6,059 nucleotides of DNA from Candidatus Iainarchaeum sp. (GTDB lineage Archaea > Iainarchaeota > Iainarchaeia > Iainarchaeales > JAAZKV01): positions 1-6,059 of the forward strand of contig JAQVNZ010000043.1 in assembly GCA_028702895.1 (NCBI GenBank). Reading direction: 5' to 3'. A program made the position numbers and the translations under genes. The notes under the pieces are model-generated. The model was given only the letters and a program-made list of their open reading frames with translations. It was not told the DNA's origin and ran no database searches. Shown here piece after piece: positions 1-5,314 of the stretch. Position 1 is the first letter of the stretch. The number at the start of each line of letters is the position of its first letter.

Positions 1-175
1 ACTCGAAAATGCTAATCTAAATTAAATTTTTTTAAATTAATATTTGAATAATCTTTTTCTTTTAGAAATAGTTTGTTCTAAGTGTTATTTAAGTTTATTG
101 GTTTAATTTTAATTTAATAAACCCTTATTTTTTAATTTAATTCATTTTTTATTCTTAATAGGCTAGTATATTATT
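1..175. other. AT-rich leader region without a recognisable gene
   Basis: I see no coding potential on either strand here; stops are frequent in every frame and the sequence is mostly A/T runs. It presumably contains the promoter of the kinase-fold gene starting at 176, but no box is convincing. The T-rich stretch around 146-153 is at the right distance for a leaderless transcript but is a weak TATA match. The TTTAATTT at 131-138 is better in sequence but would leave a short leader of about 15 nt. Confidence 0.5.
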
Positions 176-979
176 ATGATTAAAAAAAAGCCGGTTAATA
201 AAAAAGTGGTTATCGTAATAAAAAGTCCAGGTAATAAAGAAAAACTTCAAAAATATCTTAATCAATTAAATCAAAAAAAAATCATTGAAAAAAAATTAAG
301 TTCGCAAAAACAAGTTCAACTTAATAAAAAAAATAAAGCTGGGGCTGAAAAACAAAAACATGTTCAACTAGAAAAATTGCGTGTTAACAAAGATGGTTCA
401 TCTAAACGATTACAATTAAATTCTTTTTTTAAAAAAATTTTAGTAAAGCACCCTACACTCATTAAAGATTTTTTAGAAATTTATGGCAAGGTAAGAATTT
501 TTGGGTTTGCACAAAAAAAGGGTATGCAAATAAACTATTTTAATCCAAAAGACAATTCTATGCACCATGATCATTTATACAAGGTTTCTATAAAAGGCAA
601 AACAATATTATTTGTTAAAGTAGTAAAACACGCTTTGCCGCCAACAGACGCGGTGTCACAATATGCTTTACATAATGTTCTCCTTTCAACAGACCCAATT
701 TTAAAAAAATGGGGTTGTAAAATGTTGTCCTATTCTTTTGCATATAATGGTAAAAGCGAATCTTTTCTAGTTGCGCCCTTTCAAGAAGGAGTTTTATTAG
801 AAAAATGGCTTTCAAACAAAAAAGCAAATAAAAGTAATGATGTTTACCAAAGATTTTTAAAAGTTGAAAGATTCTTAAAAACAACTTTTGATGTTAGGGA
901 TTTATCTCCAAGAAATGTTATTTATAATCCAAAAAAGAATGAATTAGTAGTAATTGATTTAATGCATGGGAAAAAATAA
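176..979 (+). CDS. Protein-kinase-fold protein with Lys-rich N-terminal extension
   Basis: A 267-residue protein. Residues 1-75 are a low-complexity, strongly basic Lys/Gln/Asn tract, probably disordered or nucleic-acid binding. Residues from about 80 look like a small kinase-like fold: a beta strand with VKVVK at 147-151 (candidate ATP-binding lysine), a hinge-like stretch SFLVAPFQEG at 196-205, a catalytic-loop motif DLSPRN (D242, N247, the D-x4-N spacing of RIO, Bud32 and aminoglycoside-kinase families), and VVIDLMHG with D261 in the DFG position. Oddities: the protein ends six residues after D261, so there is no activation segment or following helices; no glycine-rich loop is evident; and the helix expected to carry the conserved Glu reads AVSQYALHNVL, with Gln near that position. 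The ATG at 176 is the only reasonable start, as the next in-frame Met is at residue 117. Substrate is unknown; a phosphotransferase or ATP-binding pseudokinase are both possible. Kinase fold is an inference from motifs. Confidence 0.72.
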   Translation: MIKKKPVNKKVVIVIKSPGNKEKLQKYLNQLNQKKIIEKKLSSQKQVQLNKKNKAGAEKQKHVQLEKLRVNKDGSSKRLQLNSFFKKILVKHPTLIKDFLEIYGKVRIFGFAQKKGMQINYFNPKDNSMHHDHLYKVSIKGKTILFVKVVKHALPPTDAVSQYALHNVLLSTDPILKKWGCKMLSYSFAYNGKSESFLVAPFQEGVLLEKWLSNKKANKSNDVYQRFLKVERFLKTTFDVRDLSPRNVIYNPKKNELVVIDLMHGKK

Positions 980-990
980 ATAAAAAATTA

Positions 991-1012
991 AATCCTAATG
1001 GATTATTCTTTT
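991..1012 (+). terminator. Possible T-rich terminator with small hairpin
   Basis: Twelve bases after the kinase-fold stop codon, AATCC-TAAT-GGATT (991-1004) is a perfect 5-bp inverted repeat with a 4-nt loop, followed by the T-rich TTATTCTTTT. Archaeal termination depends mainly on T tracts, so the hairpin may be incidental. The tail runs into the TATA box of the next gene. Confidence 0.3.
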
Positions 1013-1019
1013 AAATAAT
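1010..1019 (+). promoter_or_regulatory. TATA box of the Ig-like protein gene
   Basis: TTTAAATAAT is a near-consensus archaeal TATA box centred about 30 nt upstream of the ATG at 1045. It places the transcript start at or next to that ATG and supports it over the in-frame TTG at 1036. Confidence 0.6.
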
Positions 1020-1044
1020 TGCTTACAATAATTAGTTGATTGAT

Positions 1045-1401
1045 ATGGTTGAATTAAAAACAGAATTAAATCCGTTAAGAATTATTCTTGGAAAAACCAA
1101 GAAAATTGAATTAATGATTCAAATTAGAAATGATTCAGATAAGACAAGAACTATTTCTTGTGATATATTATTAGGGAATAATTTAGGGTTTGAAAAAAAT
1201 GGTTTGTCAAATACACGCGTTTTAAGATTAGGTGAAATGAAATCTAATGAAAAGCAAATACAATATTTTACTATTTATCCAAAAGCAACTATTACTAAAA
1301 GAGAACAACCAATTTTTGTTTCAGTAATGGAACACTTTAATGAAGATTATAATTATATTTTAAGTAAAAAAACAAAACAACTTTCACTAAGAATAGAATG
1401 A
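1045..1401 (+). CDS. Small beta-rich protein, likely Ig-like (CARDB/NEW3-like) domain
   Basis: A 118-residue protein with alternating hydrophobic strands over its whole length: IELMIQIRND at 21-30, ISCDILLG at 37-44, a loop with NNLGFEKNGLS at 45-55, QIQYFTIYPK at 71-80, IFVSVMEHF at 90-98 and KQLSLRIE at 111-118. The order 'strand-N-D, strand, GF loop, LG-E, strand ending in a P, strand' resembles the Ig-like beta-sandwich domains of the CARDB/NEW3 kind, which usually mediate binding in larger proteins. Here it stands alone, with no signal peptide or membrane segment, so it is probably cytoplasmic. An in-frame TTG at 1036 would add three residues, but the TATA spacing favours ATG 1045. It follows the kinase-fold gene by 65 nt with its own promoter. 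The fold is an inference and the function is unknown. Confidence 0.75.
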   Translation: MVELKTELNPLRIILGKTKKIELMIQIRNDSDKTRTISCDILLGNNLGFEKNGLSNTRVLRLGEMKSNEKQIQYFTIYPKATITKREQPIFVSVMEHFNEDYNYILSKKTKQLSLRIE

Positions 1402-1434
1402 TTTTTGTATAAATAAAAAACAGGGTATTTTTGA
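1402..1434. terminator. Bidirectional T-rich terminator between convergent genes
   Basis: The 33 bases between two convergent stop codons contain TTTTTGT at the left on the plus strand and, read on the minus strand, a T-rich TTTTTTATTTATAC run. Both are suitable for archaeal U-tract termination, one for each gene. Confidence 0.45.
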
Positions 1435-1956
1435 TTAATTAGAATATTTGGTTAACAAATCAATTTCTATGTCCGTTAATTCAATAACACTAATTTCTTT
1501 TTGGGCTTTAAATAATCTATTAGTTGCACTAATTAGAGTTTCATATTCATTTTCAGGGTTTTGTTCTAAATAATTTTCTGATTCTTGTTCTAAATTAGTT
1601 TCCATATTTTGTTCTAAATCAATTTTTAATTCATTGTCGCCTTCAAGCGCTAAGTCTTTTACTAAATCAATTTCTTCTCTAATAATTTTTTCATAAACTG
1701 AACACAATTTTTTCGCGATTTCATTATTCCAAGGGTGAATAGAATTAAATTGTGATAATTTTTTTACTTTTTCTTTTGCTACATTAATCTGGCTTTGATC
1801 GTGATATGAAAAAGTATCTTCAAGTTTTTTTGTTAAATCAAGTGATTGAATTTTTTTTATTCTATTAAGTAAAGAATCTTTTAAGTTAGAAGGGTTAATA
1901 TTTTTGGATAAATTTTTTTTGGAATCAATTTTTTTTAATAAATTTGAAATTGGCAT
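1435..1956 (-). CDS. Helical acidic protein with 8-residue repeat, unknown function
   Basis: A 173-residue protein that I do not recognise. Residues 1-105 are polar and predicted mostly helical, with a basic first half (several KK pairs) and amphipathic stretches such as INVAKEKVKKLSQF at 57-70 and IAKKLCSVYEKIIREE at 80-95. Residues 114-137 hold three tandem octapeptides, LEQNMETN, LEQESENY and LEQNPENE, inside an acidic segment. The C-terminal part is a short helical region (ISATNRLFKAQKE at 142-154) ending in an acidic tail. There are no transmembrane segments and only one cysteine. The ATG at 1956 is supported by a TATA box 29 nt upstream. The gene is convergent with the Ig-like gene and divergent from the helicase. 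A coiled-coil or scaffold role is possible but only a guess. Confidence 0.72.
   Translation of the reverse strand: MPISNLLKKIDSKKNLSKNINPSNLKDSLLNRIKKIQSLDLTKKLEDTFSYHDQSQINVAKEKVKKLSQFNSIHPWNNEIAKKLCSVYEKIIREEIDLVKDLALEGDNELKIDLEQNMETNLEQESENYLEQNPENEYETLISATNRLFKAQKEISVIELTDIEIDLLTKYSN
1561..1619 (-). repeat. Three 24-bp in-frame tandem repeats encoding LEQxxExx
   Basis: The plus-strand 11-mer TTGTTCTAAAT occurs at 1561, 1585 and 1609, exactly 24 bp apart. Because 24 is a multiple of three, it encodes a repeated octapeptide (residues 114-137 of the overlapping protein). The identical codons suggest recent slippage or duplication. Confidence 0.85.
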
Positions 1957-1980
1957 AATATAATATTGGTCTTAATAGTA

Positions 1981-1990
1981 TTTTATATTA
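1981..1990 (-). promoter_or_regulatory. TATA box of the helical acidic protein gene
   Basis: On the minus strand this reads TAATATAAAA, centred 29 nt upstream of the ATG at 1956, which is the spacing of a leaderless archaeal promoter. Confidence 0.6.
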
Positions 1991-2000
1991 TGTTAATTGG

Positions 2001-2044
2001 ATTTATCTGTTAATAAGTTAAGATTTATTTGTTAATAAGTTATA
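2001..2044. repeat. Tandem 22-bp direct repeat in a divergent promoter region
   Basis: Two head-to-tail copies, 2001-2022 and 2023-2044, match at 19 of 22 positions and share the 13-mer TGTTAATAAGTTA exactly (2008-2020 and 2030-2042). The 22-bp period is about two helical turns. The pair sits immediately upstream of the TATA box of the minus-strand gene and over 80 bp upstream of the helicase TATA box, so a regulator site acting on the minus-strand gene is the likelier reading. The repeat is AT-rich, so a chance duplication remains possible. Confidence 0.6.
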
Positions 2045-2128
2045 ATTAAATTATTAATTTTTGATTTAAACCTTTTTTTGTGCTAAATGTTTTGCATTAT
2101 TTTTTGTTGGGTATTAGGGTTAAGTAAC

Positions 2129-2136
2129 ATTTAAAA
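2129..2136 (+). promoter_or_regulatory. TATA-like box of the helicase gene
   Basis: ATTTAAAA is centred about 26 nt before the ATG at 2159, consistent with a leaderless transcript. It is a weaker match than the other boxes in the window. Confidence 0.45.
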
Positions 2137-2158
2137 CTACAAACAATTTTTCTTACTT

Positions 2159-4006
2159 ATGAAAATCTTTTTTCCTCACGAAACAGTTAGAAAAGAACAA
2201 GCAATTTTAATGAATGATTTTGCATTAGCATTAAATAATAAGTCTGTTTTGTTAGCAAATGCGCCTACTGGTTTAGGTAAAACTGTTTCTTCACTTGCTC
2301 CGGCTATTAGCTATGCAATAGAAAATAAAAAGAAAATATTTTTTTTAACACCAAAAATAGCTCAACATGAAATTGCACTGGAAACAATAAAATTAATTAA
2401 TCAAAAATTTGATTTAGATATTAAGGCGGTTGATTTAATCGGAAAAAAAGGGTTGTGTTTGGATCCTTTTCTAAGTAATGTAAATTACGGTTTTTATGAT
2501 GCTTGTAATAAGAAAAAAAAAGAAGGTAAGTGTAAATATTATAATAATGTTAAAGGTAAAACTCCTAAACAAAGAGCAATTGCGTTTAGTAAAAAATCTG
2601 GTTTGTTAAAGAAATTTAATTTATCTTATTCTCAAACAAAGCAAGAATGTCTTATAAGAGAATTATGTCCTTACGAATTAACTTTAGAAAAATGTAAGGG
2701 TGCGGATGTTATTATCGCGGATTATTCGCATTTATTTGATGATGGGATAAGAGAGAATATTTTAGGAGTTAGTAAAACTACTTTAAGTGATTCAATAATT
2801 ATTGTGGATGAAGCGCATAATCTTGTGGATAGATTACGAGATATGTTTACTATTTCATTATCTGTTGATGTTATTAAAACTGCACAAAACGAGGTAAAAA
2901 GTATTGGGAAATTTGATATTGAAATGGCCTTAAAAGATGTTGAGAAAGAAATTATTTCTTTAGGAAAGAATCTTTCGTTATATAGTGGTGAGGTTGTAGT
3001 AAATGATGCGGATTTAGAAGTGTTACACAAAATTTTGAAAGTTAATCTTTTTGGTATTGAAGAAGCGGGAGCATTATTTATGGCAAGAAGAAAAACTGAA
3101 AATTGTGCTTTATTGAAAATATTTGAATTTATAGAATTGTTTTTACAACAAAGAATGAATAAATTACAAATAATTGAGCGAAAGAATGTTCTAAATTTAA
3201 CAATAATGCCCTTAGATGTTGCGGATTTTTCTAAAAAAGTGTTAAATGAAGCCCATTCAGCAATATTAATGTCTGGGACATTGTTGCCTTTACAAATGTT
3301 TGTTGATGTTCTAGGTATAAATAAACCAATTATTAAAGAATATAAATCTCCGTTTCCAATCGAAAATAGGTTAAACTTGTTTGTTGACAAAACAACAACA
3401 AAATACGTGGAAAGAAACGATTCGCAATTTGAAGATATTGCAATGATAATAAATAAAACAATTCCAAAAATCCCGGGGAACACAATAGTTTTTTTCCCTT
3501 CTTTTGAAATTTTGGAAAAAGTTTCTTTAAAAATAAACACTTCAAGAAAAATTTTAAAACAAGAAAGAGAATTATCTGCTAATCAAAGAGAAGAACTTAT
3601 ACATAACTTTCGTTCTTTAGGATCTGGGTTTGGCGGATTATTGTTGGCAGTTACGGGTGGTAGTATTGCTGAAGGTATTGATTTTCCAGGGGATCATTTA
3701 TATGGGGCAATAATTGTTGGTGTGCCATTCGCAAAAGTTTCTTTACAAACAAAAGCATTAATTGATTTTTATGAAAAAAAATTTGGTAAAGGGTGGGATT
3801 ATGCGTATAATGCTCCAGCAATTAATAAAGCAATTCAAGCGGCAGGTAGGGTAATTCGTTCAGAAAATGATAAAGGCGTTTGTGTGTTTTTGGATAAAAG
3901 ATTTTCTGAAAAAAGATTTGAATCATTTTTTCCAAAAAATTTTGTTGCGAAAAAAGTGACTGATCCAGAAAGTGAAGTAAAAGATTTTTTTAATAATTTT
4001 AATTGA
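2159..4006 (+). CDS. XPD/Rad3-family (DinG-like) Fe-S DNA helicase
   Basis: A 615-residue superfamily 2 helicase, expected to unwind DNA 5'-to-3' with ATP, in nucleotide excision repair or related genome maintenance. Motifs are complete: R-x-x-Q at 11-14 (VRKEQ), Walker A APTGLGKT at 35-42, Walker B DEAH at 217-220, motif III MSGTL at 371-375, NTIVFFPSFE at 441-450, motif V EGIDF at 505-509 and motif VI QAAGRVIRS at 560-568. The insert between Walker A and DEAH has cysteines at 100, 116, 125, 164, 170 and 179; C100, C116, C125 and C170 (in LCPYE, as in XPD) are the likely 4Fe-4S ligands. The Arch-like helical insert lies between DEAH and motif III. Length fits archaeal XPD (about 550-650 residues). 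It could equally be a DinG paralogue; archaeal XPD is my preference because of the Fe-S arrangement and CPYE motif. The first ATG sits 26 nt after a TATA-like box. It is convergent with the HxlR-type gene with no intervening base. Confidence 0.93.
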   Translation: MKIFFPHETVRKEQAILMNDFALALNNKSVLLANAPTGLGKTVSSLAPAISYAIENKKKIFFLTPKIAQHEIALETIKLINQKFDLDIKAVDLIGKKGLCLDPFLSNVNYGFYDACNKKKKEGKCKYYNNVKGKTPKQRAIAFSKKSGLLKKFNLSYSQTKQECLIRELCPYELTLEKCKGADVIIADYSHLFDDGIRENILGVSKTTLSDSIIIVDEAHNLVDRLRDMFTISLSVDVIKTAQNEVKSIGKFDIEMALKDVEKEIISLGKNLSLYSGEVVVNDADLEVLHKILKVNLFGIEEAGALFMARRKTENCALLKIFEFIELFLQQRMNKLQIIERKNVLNLTIMPLDVADFSKKVLNEAHSAILMSGTLLPLQMFVDVLGINKPIIKEYKSPFPIENRLNLFVDKTTTKYVERNDSQFEDIAMIINKTIPKIPGNTIVFFPSFEILEKVSLKINTSRKILKQERELSANQREELIHNFRSLGSGFGGLLLAVTGGSIAEGIDFPGDHLYGAIIVGVPFAKVSLQTKALIDFYEKKFGKGWDYAYNAPAINKAIQAAGRVIRSENDKGVCVFLDKRFSEKRFESFFPKNFVAKKVTDPESEVKDFFNNFN

Positions 4007-4321
4007 TTATTTAGCCCAGTTATCTAGTTTTTCAATTATTTCAATTAAGTCTTTTGATTTTTTTGTTAAAGCGTACTCGGTTTTAACAGGAGTTCCCAAA
4101 ATAATGCTTTTTGAAAGTAAACCATTTTTTTCAAAATCCTTTAGACGCATTGATAAAATTCGAGGATTAATTGTTTTAATATCATTTATTATTTGATTGA
4201 ATCTTGATCTTCCACCATTTTTATTAATAGAATTAATAATTAGTAAATCAAATTTTTTTCCTACTAATAAGAGGGCTTTTTCTAAAGGTAATATTTCTTC
4301 TTTTTTCTTCAAAACAATCAC
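4007..4321 (-). CDS. HxlR-family winged-helix transcriptional regulator
   Basis: A 104-residue protein covering one complete HxlR-type domain. Family hallmarks are LPLEKALLLVGKKFDLLIIN at 11-30 (family pattern 'CPLEKALxLIGGKWxLLIL'), GGRSRFNQIINDIKTINPR at 36-54, the recognition-helix region ILSMRLKDFEKNGLL at 55-69, and the wing plus C-terminal helix TPVKTEYALTKKSKDL at 77-92. Such proteins bind DNA as dimers and often regulate a divergent neighbour. The Cys before 'PLEKAL', used as a redox or electrophile sensor in several relatives, is Leu here and the protein has no cysteine at all, so thiol sensing is excluded. The start is GTG at 4321; a TATA-like box lies about 30 nt upstream and an inverted repeat lies beside the start. 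The divergent 51-aa gene is the obvious candidate target, which is an inference from position. Confidence 0.88.
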   Translation of the reverse strand: MIVLKKKEEILPLEKALLLVGKKFDLLIINSINKNGGRSRFNQIINDIKTINPRILSMRLKDFEKNGLLSKSIILGTPVKTEYALTKKSKDLIEIIEKLDNWAK

Positions 4322-4338
4322 ACTATATTTTTTATAGT
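4322..4338. promoter_or_regulatory. Inverted repeat ACTATA-N5-TATAGT, candidate operator
   Basis: A perfect 6-bp inverted repeat with a 5-nt T spacer directly abuts the GTG start of the HxlR-type gene, downstream of its TATA box, where a bound dimer would block transcription. Binding by the HxlR protein itself is an inference; the half-sites are AT-rich. Confidence 0.4.
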
Positions 4339-4346
4339 TAGTAATG

Positions 4347-4355
4347 TTTTTAAAG
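4347..4355 (-). promoter_or_regulatory. TATA-like box of the HxlR-type regulator gene
   Basis: On the minus strand this reads CTTTAAAAA, centred 30 nt before the GTG at 4321. It lies only a few bases from the oppositely directed TATA box of the 51-aa gene. Confidence 0.45.
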
Positions 4356-4392
4356 CTACTTATTTAAATACAAGTTTGTTGCTAGTAAGTAG
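4356..4392. promoter_or_regulatory. 7-bp inverted repeat flanking the 51-aa gene's TATA box
   Basis: CTACTTA at 4356-4362 and TAAGTAG at 4386-4392 are perfect inverted copies. They bracket the TATA box and reach the base before the ATG at 4394. They could be operator half-sites separated by 23 bp or a chance match; no experiment-like evidence is visible. Confidence 0.3.
4361..4370 (+). promoter_or_regulatory. TATA box of the 51-aa gene
   Basis: TATTTAAATA is one of the two best TATA boxes in the window and is centred 28 nt before the ATG at 4394, exactly the leaderless spacing. It is the main argument that the following short frame is a real gene. Confidence 0.65.
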
Positions 4393-4393
4393 T

Positions 4394-4549
4394 ATGGATT
4401 GGATGAATTTTGTTAAAGAACACCCTGGTAGTTTGAAGTTTCAAAGAATTGGGCGAAGCGTTTATTCTAGTGCTAGTAATCTAGGCCAAGAATCATCTAC
4501 AATAATTAACTGGTTTAGAGAAACAGAAAGAAATATGTTTTCTAATTAG
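4394..4549 (+). CDS. Small 51-residue protein of unknown function
   Basis: An ATG-to-TAG frame of 51 codons starting MDWMNFVKEHPGSL. Support: a strong TATA box at leaderless distance; a balanced protein-like composition (three Trp or Tyr residues, few Lys/Asn runs) rather than the low-complexity product expected of random AT-rich DNA; and a T6 run at 4550-4555 directly after the stop. The C-terminal part, STIINWFRETERNMF at residues 35-49, looks amphipathic and helical; there is no membrane segment, signal peptide or cysteine. It is transcribed away from the HxlR-type regulator over a 72-bp shared region, so it may be that regulator's target. I do not recognise a family. A short second in-frame Met at residue 4 fits the TATA spacing less well. 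Confidence 0.62.
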   Translation: MDWMNFVKEHPGSLKFQRIGRSVYSSASNLGQESSTIINWFRETERNMFSN

Positions 4550-4569
4550 TTTTTTATTGATCAGTTTTT
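4550..4569 (+). terminator. T-tract terminator after the 51-aa gene
   Basis: A T6 run at 4550-4555 begins at the base after the TAG stop, with a further T5 run at 4565-4569. Such U tracts are sufficient for archaeal RNA polymerase termination. Confidence 0.45.
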
Positions 4570-4629
4570 GATTAAATTTCTTCTTTATTTTTATTAAATA
4601 GTGATTTTTTTGATTTGTTAACCTGTTAG

Positions 4630-4637
4630 AATATAAT
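4630..4637 (+). promoter_or_regulatory. TATA box of the HAD-like hydrolase gene
   Basis: AATATAAT is centred about 25 nt before the ATG at 4659. The spacing supports that ATG, with the GTG at 4656 as the only close alternative. Confidence 0.5.
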
Positions 4638-4658
4638 CTTTTCCTTCCTTCTTATGTG

Positions 4659-5264
4659 ATGATTAAAGCAATAATTTTTGATATTAGTGGCGTGGTTGTT
4701 TTTAACGATTTGAATTTGATGCTTAAAAAATTTGCAGAAGAATTAAAAATTGATTTTAATGAATTGTTGGAAATGGAAAAAGAAAATCATGAAAAAATGA
4801 TACTTGGAAAATTATCTTTGAAAGAATTTTGTAGTTCTATTAGGAGTAGATTTAATTTAGAACAAGATAGTCTAACTTTATTATTAGCTTGGGAAAAAAT
4901 TTATACTGATAATGCTACGTTAAATCGCGATTTAATTGGAAAAATTAAAGAAATTAGAAAAAAATATATTGTTGGTGCTATTGCGAACATGTTTGATTCT
5001 ACTGCACAGTATCATCAAAGACAAAAATTATTCTTGTTTTTTAAACCAAATTTGGCAATATCTTGTAGAAAAGGTTCAATAAAATCTGGTGAATCTTTGT
5101 TTGCTAATTTGCTTACAACCATGCATGTTAAAGGAAATGAATGCTTGTTTATAGATGATAATGTGGATAATTTTGTTTTTGCAAAAGAATTTGGCATACA
5201 AACACTACAATTTAAAGATAATAAACAATTGTTTAAAGATCTAAAAAAACTAATAAAAGTTTAA
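4659..5264 (+). CDS. HAD-superfamily hydrolase, YihX-like subfamily
   Basis: A 201-residue cytosolic protein of typical HAD subfamily IA length, with a helical C1 cap (about 15-85). Motif I is FDISGVVV with nucleophile D8; the usual Asp two residues later is Ser10, while E. coli YihX has Gly there and is active, so this alone does not mean inactivity. Motif II is IAN at 108-110, where Ser or Thr usually precedes Asn. Motif III is SCRKGSIKSGESLF with K142 in the place of the Lys of 'KPEARIY', its Pro replaced by Ser. Motif IV is LFIDDNVDN with D166 and D167, close to the YihX 'FFDDNADN'. The cap also fits ('GKLSLKEF' against 'GEISDEAF'). A sugar-phosphate phosphatase is the family's usual activity; the changes in motifs I-III make substrate and even activity uncertain. 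ATG 4659 is preferred over GTG 4656 from TATA spacing. Confidence 0.85.
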   Translation: MIKAIIFDISGVVVFNDLNLMLKKFAEELKIDFNELLEMEKENHEKMILGKLSLKEFCSSIRSRFNLEQDSLTLLLAWEKIYTDNATLNRDLIGKIKEIRKKYIVGAIANMFDSTAQYHQRQKLFLFFKPNLAISCRKGSIKSGESLFANLLTTMHVKGNECLFIDDNVDNFVFAKEFGIQTLQFKDNKQLFKDLKKLIKV

Positions 5265-5282
5265 GTTTATTTAACAAAAAGA

Positions 5283-5314
5283 GAGGTTTGTTCCGGTACT
5301 ATCTCACAAACTTC
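5283..5314 (+). other. RNA hairpin at the left end of the repeat array
   Basis: GAGGTTTGT (5283-5291) can pair with ACAAACTTC (5306-5314) as a 9-bp stem with one G-U pair and a 14-nt loop, 18 nt after the HAD stop codon. It overlaps the first two repeats of the array. It could be a 3'-UTR structure; there is no U tract right after it, so it is not a simple terminator. Confidence 0.35.

Noticed and set aside
615..884. Minus-strand frame opposite the kinase-fold gene
   Set aside because: It overlaps the region bearing the kinase-like motifs and shows no domain of its own.
2045..2060. AATTAA-N4-TTAATT inverted repeat
   Set aside because: Composed only of A and T in AT-rich intergenic DNA, where such palindromes are expected by chance.
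2088..2135. 15-codon plus-strand frame in the divergent promoter region
   Set aside because: Too short, no promoter at the right distance, and it runs into the helicase TATA box.
2722..3540. Long minus-strand open frame opposite the helicase
   Set aside because: It lies wholly inside a gene with complete helicase motifs, has low-complexity Ser/Ile/Phe content and no domain; AT-rich antisense strands commonly stay open.
5015..5197. Minus-strand frame opposite the HAD gene
   Set aside because: Short and antisense to motifs III and IV of a recognisable HAD protein.
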